Positions 43,840 through 51,821 of a stretch of 64,000 nucleotides of DNA are shown here, in pieces (the first letter of the stretch is position 1; the number at the start of each line of letters is the position of its first letter). The position numbers and the translations under genes are program-made. This stretch comes from Methanobrevibacter olleyae (lineage in GTDB: Archaea; Methanobacteriota; Methanobacteria; Methanobacteriales; Methanobacteriaceae), in NCBI GenBank assembly GCA_015063035.1, contig SUTG01000006.1, forward strand, positions 1 through 64,000. The letters are read 5' to 3'. The notes under the pieces are model-generated. The model had not been told where the DNA came from. It was given only the letters and a program-made list of their open reading frames with translations, and searched no databases.

Positions 43840-44553
43840 ATGGATAAGAAGTTTTCAAGAACAGAAATGTTAATTGGAAATGAGGGAATGGAAAAACTGA
43901 AAAATGCCAAAGTTGCTGTTTTTGGGCTTGGTGGTGTCGGTTCCTTTGTTTGCGAAGGACTTGCAAGAAGCGGAATAGGCAATTTTGTGCTGGTGGATTT
44001 CGATAAGGTTGATGAGAGCAATATCAATAGGCAGCTAATAGCCACAACTAAAACAATCGGCAGAAACAAGGTTGATGTCATGAAAGAGAGAATCTTGGAT
44101 ATCAATCCTGATGCTAATGTTGAAATTTATAATGAATTCTACCTTGCTGATTCAGAATCCGACATCATTACAGAGGATTTGTCATATGTCGTTGATTGTG
44201 TGGACACTATAATGGCTAAGATTGCAATCATATGCAAATCCAAGGAAATTGGGGTGCCAGTAATGTCTTGTATGGGTACTGGAAACAAGTTGGATCCTAC
44301 AAGTTTTGAAATAGATGATATTTATAAGACCTCCTATTGTCCGCTTGCCAGAATAATGAAAAAAGATTTAAAAAAGAGAAATATAAAGAAATTAAAGGTC
44401 TTGTATTCAAAGGAACATCCAATAAACACAAATGATTGTGAAATAAACCAAAATGAAAAGAAGCATAAGGTCAAGGGCAGTGTTTCCTTCATGCCTCCTG
44501 TTGCAGGATTAATGATCGCTGGTGAGGTAATAAAGGATATTGCCATCAGATGA
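43840..44553 (+). CDS. E1-like ThiF family protein, TcdA-like
   Basis: The 237-residue protein has the adenylating E1 fold: SRTEMLIGNEGMEKLKNAKV then VFGLGGVGSFVCEGLARSGI binds ATP, and FDKVDESNINRQ carries the conserved Arg-Gln. YVVDCVDTIMAKI and MSCMGTGNKLDPT follow. These match TcdA/YgdL, which dehydrates threonylcarbamoyladenosine at position 37 of tRNA to its cyclic form. ThiF or MoeB are less likely given length and the GNKLDP motif. GGTGA precedes the ATG. The gene faces the flavin protein at its 3' side. Confidence 0.85.
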   Translation: MDKKFSRTEMLIGNEGMEKLKNAKVAVFGLGGVGSFVCEGLARSGIGNFVLVDFDKVDESNINRQLIATTKTIGRNKVDVMKERILDINPDANVEIYNEFYLADSESDIITEDLSYVVDCVDTIMAKIAIICKSKEIGVPVMSCMGTGNKLDPTSFEIDDIYKTSYCPLARIMKKDLKKRNIKKLKVLYSKEHPINTNDCEINQNEKKHKVKGSVSFMPPVAGLMIAGEVIKDIAIR

Positions 44554-44559
44554 TTTAAA

Positions 44560-45033
44560 TTATTTTTCCTCAACTATCTTTCCACTCATATGCTCTATAG
44601 TGATTTCATAAAGTTCTGTAACATCCAAAAGCTTATCTATTTCTGACTTGGTCTCTTCTTCACTTGGGAAGAACTTGTTTCCTAAATGAGTCAATTTTTC
44701 TATTTTTGTATCCTTGTCCTTGATAGTTTTCATTCTACCAAATATAATAACGCTTTTGAATGTGTACCACCAGTCATCTTCTGCTTTTATGCCTTTATTC
44801 ATCACGCAATAGGATACCTTATCATGCTTTTCAATAGCATCTCTTTTATGGCTTTCCTTTACAGTTCCATGGAAATATATTTTTCCATCCACATAATCAT
44901 GATTTAATGGTACTGCATAAGGATAATCGTCATCTCCAAGTACGGCTAAGATTCCACGTGGTTCGTTGATTAAAATATCAATGCACTCTTCTTCACTTAA
45001 AGCTTGTTTCTTTCTTCTCATTTCTCTAAACAT
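44560..45033 (-). CDS. Pyridoxamine 5'-phosphate oxidase-like flavin protein (NimA-type)
   Basis: The protein has about 157 residues with a split-barrel FMN fold. FREMRRKKQALSEEECIDIL, then GILAVLGDDDYPYAVPLNHDYVDGKIYFHG and KVSYCVMNKG are typical of the Nim/PNPOx-like group often called nitroimidazole resistance proteins. It probably binds FMN or F420 and reduces small molecules. The start is uncertain: ATG 45033 matches the family N-terminus, but a TATA box at about 45112 would place transcription near an in-frame ATG at 45087, consistent with a leaderless message and 18 more residues. Confidence 0.8.
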   Translation of the reverse strand: MFREMRRKKQALSEEECIDILINEPRGILAVLGDDDYPYAVPLNHDYVDGKIYFHGTVKESHKRDAIEKHDKVSYCVMNKGIKAEDDWWYTFKSVIIFGRMKTIKDKDTKIEKLTHLGNKFFPSEEETKSEIDKLLDVTELYEITIEHMSGKIVEEK

Positions 45034-45330
45034 ATTTAATAGTTTAGATTTACTTATTAAAATAGTTGATGTGTTAAGGAATTCCATTTATGGATTAAAG
45101 ATTATGATTTTATATGCAATTGCCACATTGGAATCCGAGAAATAATTAATATTTCTCACCCCCAAATCATATTATTTATTTCATGGATCAATTCCTTATT
45201 GAAAATTTGTATTGCAGAACATAAATTTCATGGTAAACCTAAAGATTTTTATGTTTATTATGTTAATGGTTTATTATTTGTAAAGAATTGTTTATTCTGT
45301 TTTTTCACTTATATTTTTAAAGATTAATTT

Positions 45331-46375
45331 TCATTTTATTTCCTTAACGTTTTCCAATAGCTTATCGAAGTCTGATCGATAGTTTTTATCTTGCATTGGT
45401 CTGAACTTATCATATTCATTACTTGCTATTTCCTTGGCCTCTTTCATGCTTATCTTTCCCTTGTTTTCCAGGATTTCATATTCGTTGAAATCCAGAAATC
45501 CGTCCAGTCGCTCGGACCAGTCATTCATATACATTAGTTTCTGTCTTTTTGCCTGCAGTTCAGCATAGTCCAAGTACATGTTTACCAAACTGTTCAATTC
45601 GTCCAGTTCCTCTTTTTCAAGATAGTTTTTAGCAATTTCAGTATCGCTTTTTAGTATTTTTCCCTCAGGGCTGTTTTTCCATGTTTGCAGTCCCATATTA
45701 TTCTTTTCATGGTCTGCACGGGCGCTGATCATTTCCGCTGCTGTCTATCCTGTTATTGCATAGTGGAGCTTGTTTTGAACCTTTGCATAAAATTCCTTTG
45801 CAATGTATGAATTGGAATCATAGTCATAGCTTGTAGCAAAGATGTCTGTCACCTTTTGATATGCTCTTCGTTCGCTTGTTCGGATTTCCTTGATCTCTTC
45901 CAGCAGTTCATCAAAGTAATCCTTGCCAAGGACTCCTCCGTTTTCAAGCACTTCCTTATTCAGCACATATCCTTTTATCATATATTCCTTTAAAATGTTT
46001 GTAGCCCATTTTCTAAAACTGTGTTGCCTCTTTGCTGTTTATTCTATAGCCTATTGATATCATTGCGTCGAGATTATACCATATTTGGGGTCTGCCTCTC
46101 TTTTTAGAATTTTGCAAATTTTTCTTGCTAAATTCTAATTCGTCTTGAAATAAGTCTTTGGAGCTTATGATAACTTCTTTTTCTATTAACTCTCCTTTTT
46201 GCACTATATTTCTAAAATGAGCTGATATGTTCTGATTTGTAGTTCCAAAAATCTCTGCGACAATGTTTCTACTTGCCCATATAGTATCCTCGCCTATTAT
46301 GAAATCTCCTTCAACGGTTGTTTCCTGCCCGTAATATGATAATGTTTTAATAAGATCAAATTTTGTCATAATCAC
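45331..46375 (-). pseudogene. RhuM-family protein gene, disrupted
   Basis: Three reading frames read together as one RhuM-type protein (a phage/virulence family). Part 1 (46375-46013) has the TTNQNISAHFRNI and WYNLDAMISIGYRINSKEATQF segments. Part 2 continues RKWATNILKEYMIKGYVL only after removing one T from TTTT near 46018. Part 3 (from 45745) follows an in-frame TAG at 45745-45747, after which TAAEMISARAD continues in frame to about 45331. One base insertion and one stop therefore break the gene, so it is probably inactive. It lies next to a tyrosine recombinase, consistent with a decayed accessory element. Confidence 0.85.
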
Positions 46376-46626
46376 TGTCTCCTTTAATATTTTTTTCTAA
46401 ATATGGTTTGAAGTATTGATGCTGTATTTTTTCTATCAGTTGTCATAAATTATTTGACAACTGATTCTTCCAATCTGGATATTTATTATTTAATTAAATA
46501 TTGGCTTTTGATTAATATAAAGGTTAAGAGAGCCTTCGAGAACTAATATTTTGTGTTATGGTTTACTATTTGTTAAAATAATCTTATTCAATCCTATTTC
46601 ATTCTCCTTTTTAAAATATTCTTATT

Positions 46627-47709
46627 ATGATGTCTGATGAATTATTGAAAAGATTTTATTTGAATAGAAACATTAAGGACAGTACAGTCAGATCATATAG
46701 ATCTGCGATTCGAAAGTATGAACTCTTTCATGATATGGCTATGGAATCCCTTATGGATGAGGCAATCGATGAGGAAGAGAAAGGAATTCCAGTAAAGAGC
46801 AGAAAGATTAAGAATAGATTGTTGGATTTCAGGAGTTTTTTATTGGATTCTGATTTGTCAATCAGCACTGTGAGGACATATTTTTCCAGAATCAAGACCT
46901 TCTACAGGCATTTCGAGATTGAGCTGCCCTATTTGAATGACATTAGCTTTGATGGGGTGTATCTTTCTTCTTATGATGACTTGCCTACAAGGGATGATAT
47001 CAGAAGGGCATATGACATTTCCTCATTGGATTTTATTGCTGTGATTCTTTTCATCTCAAGCAGCGGATGCGCCAAGGCAGAGACATTGTCCTTGACTGTT
47101 AGCGATTTCATAAAGGCGACTGAGGATTATCATGATGGAGGTTCCATAGATTATGTCTTGGAATATTTGGAAAATCGTAGAGATCTTGTTCCCACATTCT
47201 ACCTGAAGAGGATTAAGACCAATAAGTTCTATCACACATTCTGCTCTCCTGAAGCCAGTTTCCATATTGTGAAGTATCTTTTAACTAGGGATGATCTGTC
47301 CTTGGAGGACAAGCTATTTGATTTTTCCGACAGTTCCTTGATCTATAATTTCAAGAAGGTCAATGACAAGTTGGGATTGGGTTTTGTTGGCAGGTATAGG
47401 CGATTCAGGGCACATGCCTTAAGGAAGTACCATGCAAGCAACATAGGGCTGAGCGCAGATGCCATTGATGCATTGCAGGGAAGGGCAAAGACCAAGGTCC
47501 ACGAAGCCTACATCAAGACCAATCCCAGGAGGTTAAAGGAGATTTACATTCGAGCAATGCATAATGTTATGGTATTTGATGAATGGATAGGGGAGCATGA
47601 GGAAAAGCATATTGATGGAAAAGAGGGCACTTGCACGTTCATTGAGAACCAAACGATAAATATAACGATCAACTTCACCCTGGACGGCATGGAATATGAG
47701 TTGGAATAA
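46627..47709 (+). CDS. Tyrosine recombinase (XerD/integrase-like) with altered active site
   Basis: The 360-residue protein has an N-terminal SAM-like core-binding domain (residues about 15-105, with NIKDSTVRSYRSAIRKY and STVRTYFSRIKTFYRHF) and a catalytic domain to about 310. HALRKYH gives His263 and Arg266, and AYIKT gives the nucleophile Tyr295. Where the first catalytic Arg is expected (GLRxxE) the sequence reads GCAKAE, with Ala149 and Lys150; where His or Trp of LGH is expected there is Arg286 (LQGRAK). A C-terminal tail of about 50 residues follows. It lies 115 bp from a 19-bp inverted repeat that flanks the next gene's promoter. No ribosome site is obvious; the message may be leaderless. 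Confidence 0.85.
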   Translation: MMSDELLKRFYLNRNIKDSTVRSYRSAIRKYELFHDMAMESLMDEAIDEEEKGIPVKSRKIKNRLLDFRSFLLDSDLSISTVRTYFSRIKTFYRHFEIELPYLNDISFDGVYLSSYDDLPTRDDIRRAYDISSLDFIAVILFISSSGCAKAETLSLTVSDFIKATEDYHDGGSIDYVLEYLENRRDLVPTFYLKRIKTNKFYHTFCSPEASFHIVKYLLTRDDLSLEDKLFDFSDSSLIYNFKKVNDKLGLGFVGRYRRFRAHALRKYHASNIGLSADAIDALQGRAKTKVHEAYIKTNPRRLKEIYIRAMHNVMVFDEWIGEHEEKHIDGKEGTCTFIENQTINITINFTLDGMEYELE

Positions 47710-47823
47710 TTCATGAAATATCACATGTTTCACTTTCATCTTTACAGGTTACATGATGAAAACAAGGAGTCTCCTCTCTTCCCGCATGAAATTTTATAGG
47801 TTACATGCAAAAATTCGCATATA

Positions 47824-47842
47824 TCCATGTGAAACACATAAA
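47824..47842. repeat. Left arm of 19-bp inverted repeat
   Basis: TCCATGTGAAACACATAAA is the exact reverse complement of 48212-48230. It contains a spacer CATGT and one perfect 12-bp arm GAAACACATAAA (47831-47842). The other half (47814-47825) is degenerate. This looks like a tyrosine-recombinase core site. Confidence 0.85.
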
Positions 47843-48211
47843 CTAGTTTCATATAAGTCAAACAATCTATTTTTTAACAAAAACTGCTAAGAATTACTTA
47901 ATTTTAGATTTCCGACAGCATAATTTTTTATATTAGCAAAAAAATCTTTTTTTACTATTTATAAACGAAAAAAAAAAGAAAACGGATGTTCTCATTATTT
48001 TTTGATCAAAAACACTTAACATAGTTAATAAGATTAAGTTTATATGTTTATATGAGTAATATATATTAATGTAAGACATATTTTATGAATATTCAATCTA
48101 ACTTGACAAAGGGAGTATTTATCAAGATTATTCTAATATGTTTTAAAAAAATTAAGTTTTTCATTCAATTTTCACTTGATTTTTATAGGACAATCTAGGT
48201 TTTTTAAATGT
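47843..48211. promoter_or_regulatory. Putative invertible promoter segment of 369 bp
   Basis: The AT-rich segment between the inverted repeats has no ORF of note. On the plus strand it contains TTTATATG twice (48039-48046 and 48048-48055), giving a start near 48070, aimed at the adhesin gene at 48340. On the minus strand CGTTTATAAATAG (about 47955-47967) is a second TATA-like element aimed the other way. Inversion would swap which promoter faces the adhesin. This reading is inferred from the architecture and is not shown by the sequence alone. Confidence 0.5.
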
Positions 48212-48240
48212 TTTATGTGTTTCACATGGAAACACATAAA
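48212..48240. repeat. Right inverted-repeat site, complete 12-5-12 palindrome
   Basis: The site has arms TTTATGTGTTTC (48212-48223) and GAAACACATAAA (48229-48240), perfect complements, around spacer ACATG. The first 19 bases are the exact reverse complement of 47824-47842. Two inverted binding arms around a short asymmetric spacer is the standard build of a tyrosine-recombinase crossover site. Confidence 0.85.
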
Positions 48241-48339
48241 GATTTCATGCCTTACAAAAAATCTTAAAAATTGAATATTTTTCTCCTTTAAAACTGAAAA
48301 AGGAGACTTTAAAGAAATAAACTTTGGAGGAAATAAAAT

Positions 48340-51300
48340 ATGAATTATAAAATCGTGACCGTATTTTTAGTTCTTCTTTGTTGTTTCATGGGTGCTGCAA
48401 GCGCAGCGGATGATGTCTCAATAGATGCAGTCGATGCATCTGTTGATGATGCAGTTGCTGTAGATGCAGTCTCCGAGGACATAGGCGATAGTGTAACAGA
48501 TGACCCTATTCTTTCCGAAGATACAACAACTGAAGAAATAAATGAGGCAACAATTGAAAAAGAAAATAAGGACGTTGAACAGACTAGAGGCGCTCCTGTA
48601 AATGCTGCTGACTGGGATGATTTGGAAGATGCATGTGAGTCATCTGGTGCAAAGGATATTACTTTGACAGGCACTAATTATAATCCTACTAGCCAGATAA
48701 ATTTCACTAATAGTGCTACTATTATTGGTACTGAAAATAGTTACATCACTGGTACTTTTAATGGAGTTCCATTTTTAAATGAGAATCCTGATTTAACAAT
48801 TACTTTCAGAAATGTTAAGTTTAAAGATATGAATGTTGTTAACCTTTTGGAGTTATCAGGAACTAATATTCTAGAAAATTGTAGTTTTTACAACATTACT
48901 GCGGCTACTGGCCATAATTCTGTAGTTTATAATACATTAGGTACTATGAGCCTAATTAGCTGTAATATTACTAACTCTTCTGCAGGTTATGGTGTTGTAA
49001 GCAATTATAATGCTGGAACCGTTACTGGTGTTATAATGTATGTTGATGACTGTAAATTCATAAACAACTCTGCTAGTGTAGAGCCTGGAGTAATTAACAA
49101 CTGTGGAATATTATACGTAAACAATTCCGAATTTATCAATAACTCTGCAGGATGGTGGGCAGGAGCAATTCACACTCACAGCAATGCACAAACTTATATT
49201 GATAATTCTAACTTCACTGGAAATGTAGCAGGTTGGAATGGTGGTGCATTGTATACCTATAGTAAATTAGTGGTCTGCAATTCCATATTTAAGGAAAACA
49301 AATGCCGCACAAGTGCAGGGGGTGGAGCAATAGGATGTTCCAACTGGGGATCTTCTTACAATATAACCATTTGTAACTGCACTTTTGAAGAAAATGAAAA
49401 CTTATGTGGACATACCAACGAAACTCCTTCAACTGGAACTGGTGGTGCAATTTCTGCAATGAACAATGGAATATTAAAAGTATGCAATTCTACTTTCATT
49501 CACAATGTAGCTAAAACTGGTCAAGCAATAGCAGCTTACAGTCAAGGGTACATCAGCCCAGAAGGAAACATTACAGAAGGAATACCTAAAGTGATCGTTT
49601 GCAACAACACATTCATCAATCATACTTTAACTACTTCCGATACTGTGAAACTCACTGGAAATTACACATTTTCATTCAATAACTTCACAAACTGCTATCA
49701 GACCAATTTGGGAACAAACAATACATTTAACAGTCCAGTAACTTCTAATAATGGAATTTTTGAAGAAGAACTTTTAGATGCAGTAAATAATATTAAATCA
49801 TCATCAAAAAATATTCTGGGGGATAAATTGCCTCATGATGTTATTTATGTTGATCCTTCCTCATCAAATAACTATGCTGATGTAGATGGTCAAAGTTGGG
49901 AACAAGCATATGGTCAAGAAAATGGATTTAAAAGAGCTTATAAGTATATAAATGATAATGGAACTATTTATCTTGCAGATGGAGAGTATAATTTAAATAT
50001 TGAAAATTTAAATAAAAGTGTCATATTTATAAGTCAAAGTAAAAATGCTATTTTTACTTCACTTCGAGATTCTGTCACTGCATTCTATGATACTCATCCT
50101 ATTTTAACATTCATTAACTTCACAATTAATGCAGCAGATTTAACCATGAATTCTAATTTTATTAACTGTACTTTTGTCAATTCTAATATAAATATTGCAA
50201 AGGGCATTGCGGAAATTGAGCATTTGGATGAAAAACCTTTTGGCGTTACATATAATATGACTTTTGACAATTGTGAATTTAAAGATGTTAATATTGCAAA
50301 TTCTTTATTTACAGTATATACATACGGTAAAGTTGTTTTGACTAATTGTACTTTTGATAATATCGTTGCTGATTCCATTATTGGAAGAAGCGGTGACTTC
50401 ATTGATCAAGACGGAATTTACTTGTATGATTGTAGTTTCACTAACTGCAACATTAAGGGTGTTGTGGACATTCCTGGAAATATTGAGATTTTAGATTTCT
50501 GCGCTATTGAAAACTGTGATTATGACTTTGATGCTACAACTACTATCGATAAAGTAGGTGATTATGAGCACAATTACCTAAACGCTACTAAGCTTAAGGT
50601 TGTTGCTGTTGACTCTGTTGTTGACATCAGCTCCAGCGAAAAGGGCACTGTTGTAGTAACCTTGACTGACAAGGACTCCAATGCTATTGCTGGTGCAACT
50701 TTCAAGTACACTGTAAATGGCGGAGATGAGCAAACTGCTGTAACTGGAGATGATGGTAAATACGCAATCACCGGATTGACTGGTGAAGTCACCGTTGCAG
50801 TCAACTATGAAGGAAACGAATCATACAATGCTATCGGCGATAGCAAGTTCTTCAACTTCACTGACGAGCCTGCACCTTCCAATGACACCAACGGTTCAAA
50901 CAGCACTCCTGTTCCTCCTGCTAAGGTCGCAACCAAGCTCACCGCTCCTAAGGTGACTGCTACTTACAATGTTGCTAAAAAATTGGTCATTACCCTTATG
51001 GCAAACGGCAAGGCTTTGGCTAACAAGAAAGTGACTGTTAAAGTCGGCACAATCAGCAAAACACTCACAACCAACAGCAAAGGTCAGGTAAGCCTCAATG
51101 TCGCTACCCTTGTTCCTAAGACATACACTGCAACAGTCAAGTTTGCAGGAGACAGCGCTTACACCGCTTCAAGCGTAAAGCCTAAGGTTGTAGTCAACAA
51201 GGCAAAGGTCAAGATCGCTGCAAAAGCAAAGACCTTTAAGGTTAAAGTCAAAACCAAAAAGTATACTGTTACCCTTAAGAACAATAAAGGCAAAGTAATG

Positions 51301-51489
51301 AAAAAGGTCAAGCTTACCTTGAAAGTAGGCAAAAAAACCTACAAAGCTACCACAAACAGCAAAGGTAAAGCAACCTTTAAAATTACCAAATTAACCAAAA
51401 GAGGTAAATATACTGCTACTGTCAAGTTTGCAGGAAACAAATACTACAAAGCATTAAGCAAAAAAGTAAAAATAACCGTTAAAAAATAA
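48340..51489 (+). CDS. Adhesin-like secreted protein with beta-helix and Ig-like C-terminus
   Basis: The 1049-residue protein starts with a signal peptide (YKIVTVFLVLLCCFMGAASA). An acidic Asp/Glu/Val stretch to about 80 follows, then repeated right-handed beta-helix coils from about 90 to 740 (repeats such as NCTFEENENLCGH, NNTFINHTLT, DNSNFTGNVAGWNGGALYTY). From about 750 come two or three Ig-like/Big_3-type modules, for example VVTLTDKDSNAIAGATFKY, and a Lys-rich end with KVGKKTYKATTNSKGKATFK. This is the design of Methanobrevibacter adhesin-like proteins, held at the pseudomurein wall. The gene lies downstream of the putative invertible segment and a leader hairpin (TCTCCTTT/AAAGGAGA). 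GGAGG precedes the ATG. Confidence 0.85.
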   Translation: MNYKIVTVFLVLLCCFMGAASAADDVSIDAVDASVDDAVAVDAVSEDIGDSVTDDPILSEDTTTEEINEATIEKENKDVEQTRGAPVNAADWDDLEDACESSGAKDITLTGTNYNPTSQINFTNSATIIGTENSYITGTFNGVPFLNENPDLTITFRNVKFKDMNVVNLLELSGTNILENCSFYNITAATGHNSVVYNTLGTMSLISCNITNSSAGYGVVSNYNAGTVTGVIMYVDDCKFINNSASVEPGVINNCGILYVNNSEFINNSAGWWAGAIHTHSNAQTYIDNSNFTGNVAGWNGGALYTYSKLVVCNSIFKENKCRTSAGGGAIGCSNWGSSYNITICNCTFEENENLCGHTNETPSTGTGGAISAMNNGILKVCNSTFIHNVAKTGQAIAAYSQGYISPEGNITEGIPKVIVCNNTFINHTLTTSDTVKLTGNYTFSFNNFTNCYQTNLGTNNTFNSPVTSNNGIFEEELLDAVNNIKSSSKNILGDKLPHDVIYVDPSSSNNYADVDGQSWEQAYGQENGFKRAYKYINDNGTIYLADGEYNLNIENLNKSVIFISQSKNAIFTSLRDSVTAFYDTHPILTFINFTINAADLTMNSNFINCTFVNSNINIAKGIAEIEHLDEKPFGVTYNMTFDNCEFKDVNIANSLFTVYTYGKVVLTNCTFDNIVADSIIGRSGDFIDQDGIYLYDCSFTNCNIKGVVDIPGNIEILDFCAIENCDYDFDATTTIDKVGDYEHNYLNATKLKVVAVDSVVDISSSEKGTVVVTLTDKDSNAIAGATFKYTVNGGDEQTAVTGDDGKYAITGLTGEVTVAVNYEGNESYNAIGDSKFFNFTDEPAPSNDTNGSNSTPVPPAKVATKLTAPKVTATYNVAKKLVITLMANGKALANKKVTVKVGTISKTLTTNSKGQVSLNVATLVPKTYTATVKFAGDSAYTASSVKPKVVVNKAKVKIAAKAKTFKVKVKTKKYTVTLKNNKGKVMKKVKLTLKVGKKTYKATTNSKGKATFKITKLTKRGKYTATVKFAGNKYYKALSKKVKITVKK

Positions 51490-51490
51490 T

Positions 51491-51520
51491 GGAGAAACCC
51501 CAATTTTCTCCTTTTTTTAT
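51491..51520 (+). terminator. Hairpin terminator after adhesin gene
   Basis: GGAGAAA (51491-51497) pairs with TTTCTCC (51505-51511), and a T run follows. It closes the adhesin transcript. Confidence 0.75.
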
Positions 51521-51568
51521 TTTTTTTTTAGGTTGTGAGATTTTAACCGGGCTTAATGTTTGTTTAGA

Positions 51569-51622
51569 AAAAATTTATTTCTTATTCCAATTTTTTGTGG
51601 TTGGAATAAAAAATAAATTTTT
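51569..51622. repeat. Long hairpin between the two surface-protein genes
   Basis: Arms of 22 bp (51569-51590 and 51601-51622) match with one mismatch around the ten-base loop TTTTTTGTGG. It is too long to be needed for termination alone and could be a second terminator, a bidirectional element or a relic of a mobile repeat. The 332-bp gap holds no ORF. Confidence 0.6.
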
Positions 51623-51694
51623 CTTGATTAAGGAGATTTATTTAATAAAATTTATAATTTAGTTTCAAAAAGACTAAAAAAATCCAATATACAT

Positions 51695-51716
51695 TCTTTT
51701 TTCATATGAAAAAAGA
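51695..51716. promoter_or_regulatory. Perfect palindrome upstream of second surface-protein gene
   Basis: An 11-base half site TCTTTTTTCAT is followed directly by its reverse complement. It lies about 105 bp before the ATG at 51822, where an operator would act. Confidence 0.5.
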
Positions 51717-51821
51717 TTAGTTTGTAGTTTAAATAGGATAAAGGATGCTATTTAAGTGCTCTTTTTCTATTTTAAGATTCATAATTATATTTAATTATTA
51801 TAAAAAAAGTCGGGATTTGAA

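Noticed and set aside
45745-45747. Pyrrolysine read at the in-frame TAG of the RhuM gene
   Set aside because: No pyl genes are in the window, and a separate frameshift already breaks the gene, so decay is the simpler reading.
48345-48674. Minus-strand ORF over the adhesin signal region
   Set aside because: Its Ser/Ala/Thr-rich sequence is the reverse reading of Asp/Glu/Ala codons in the adhesin gene.
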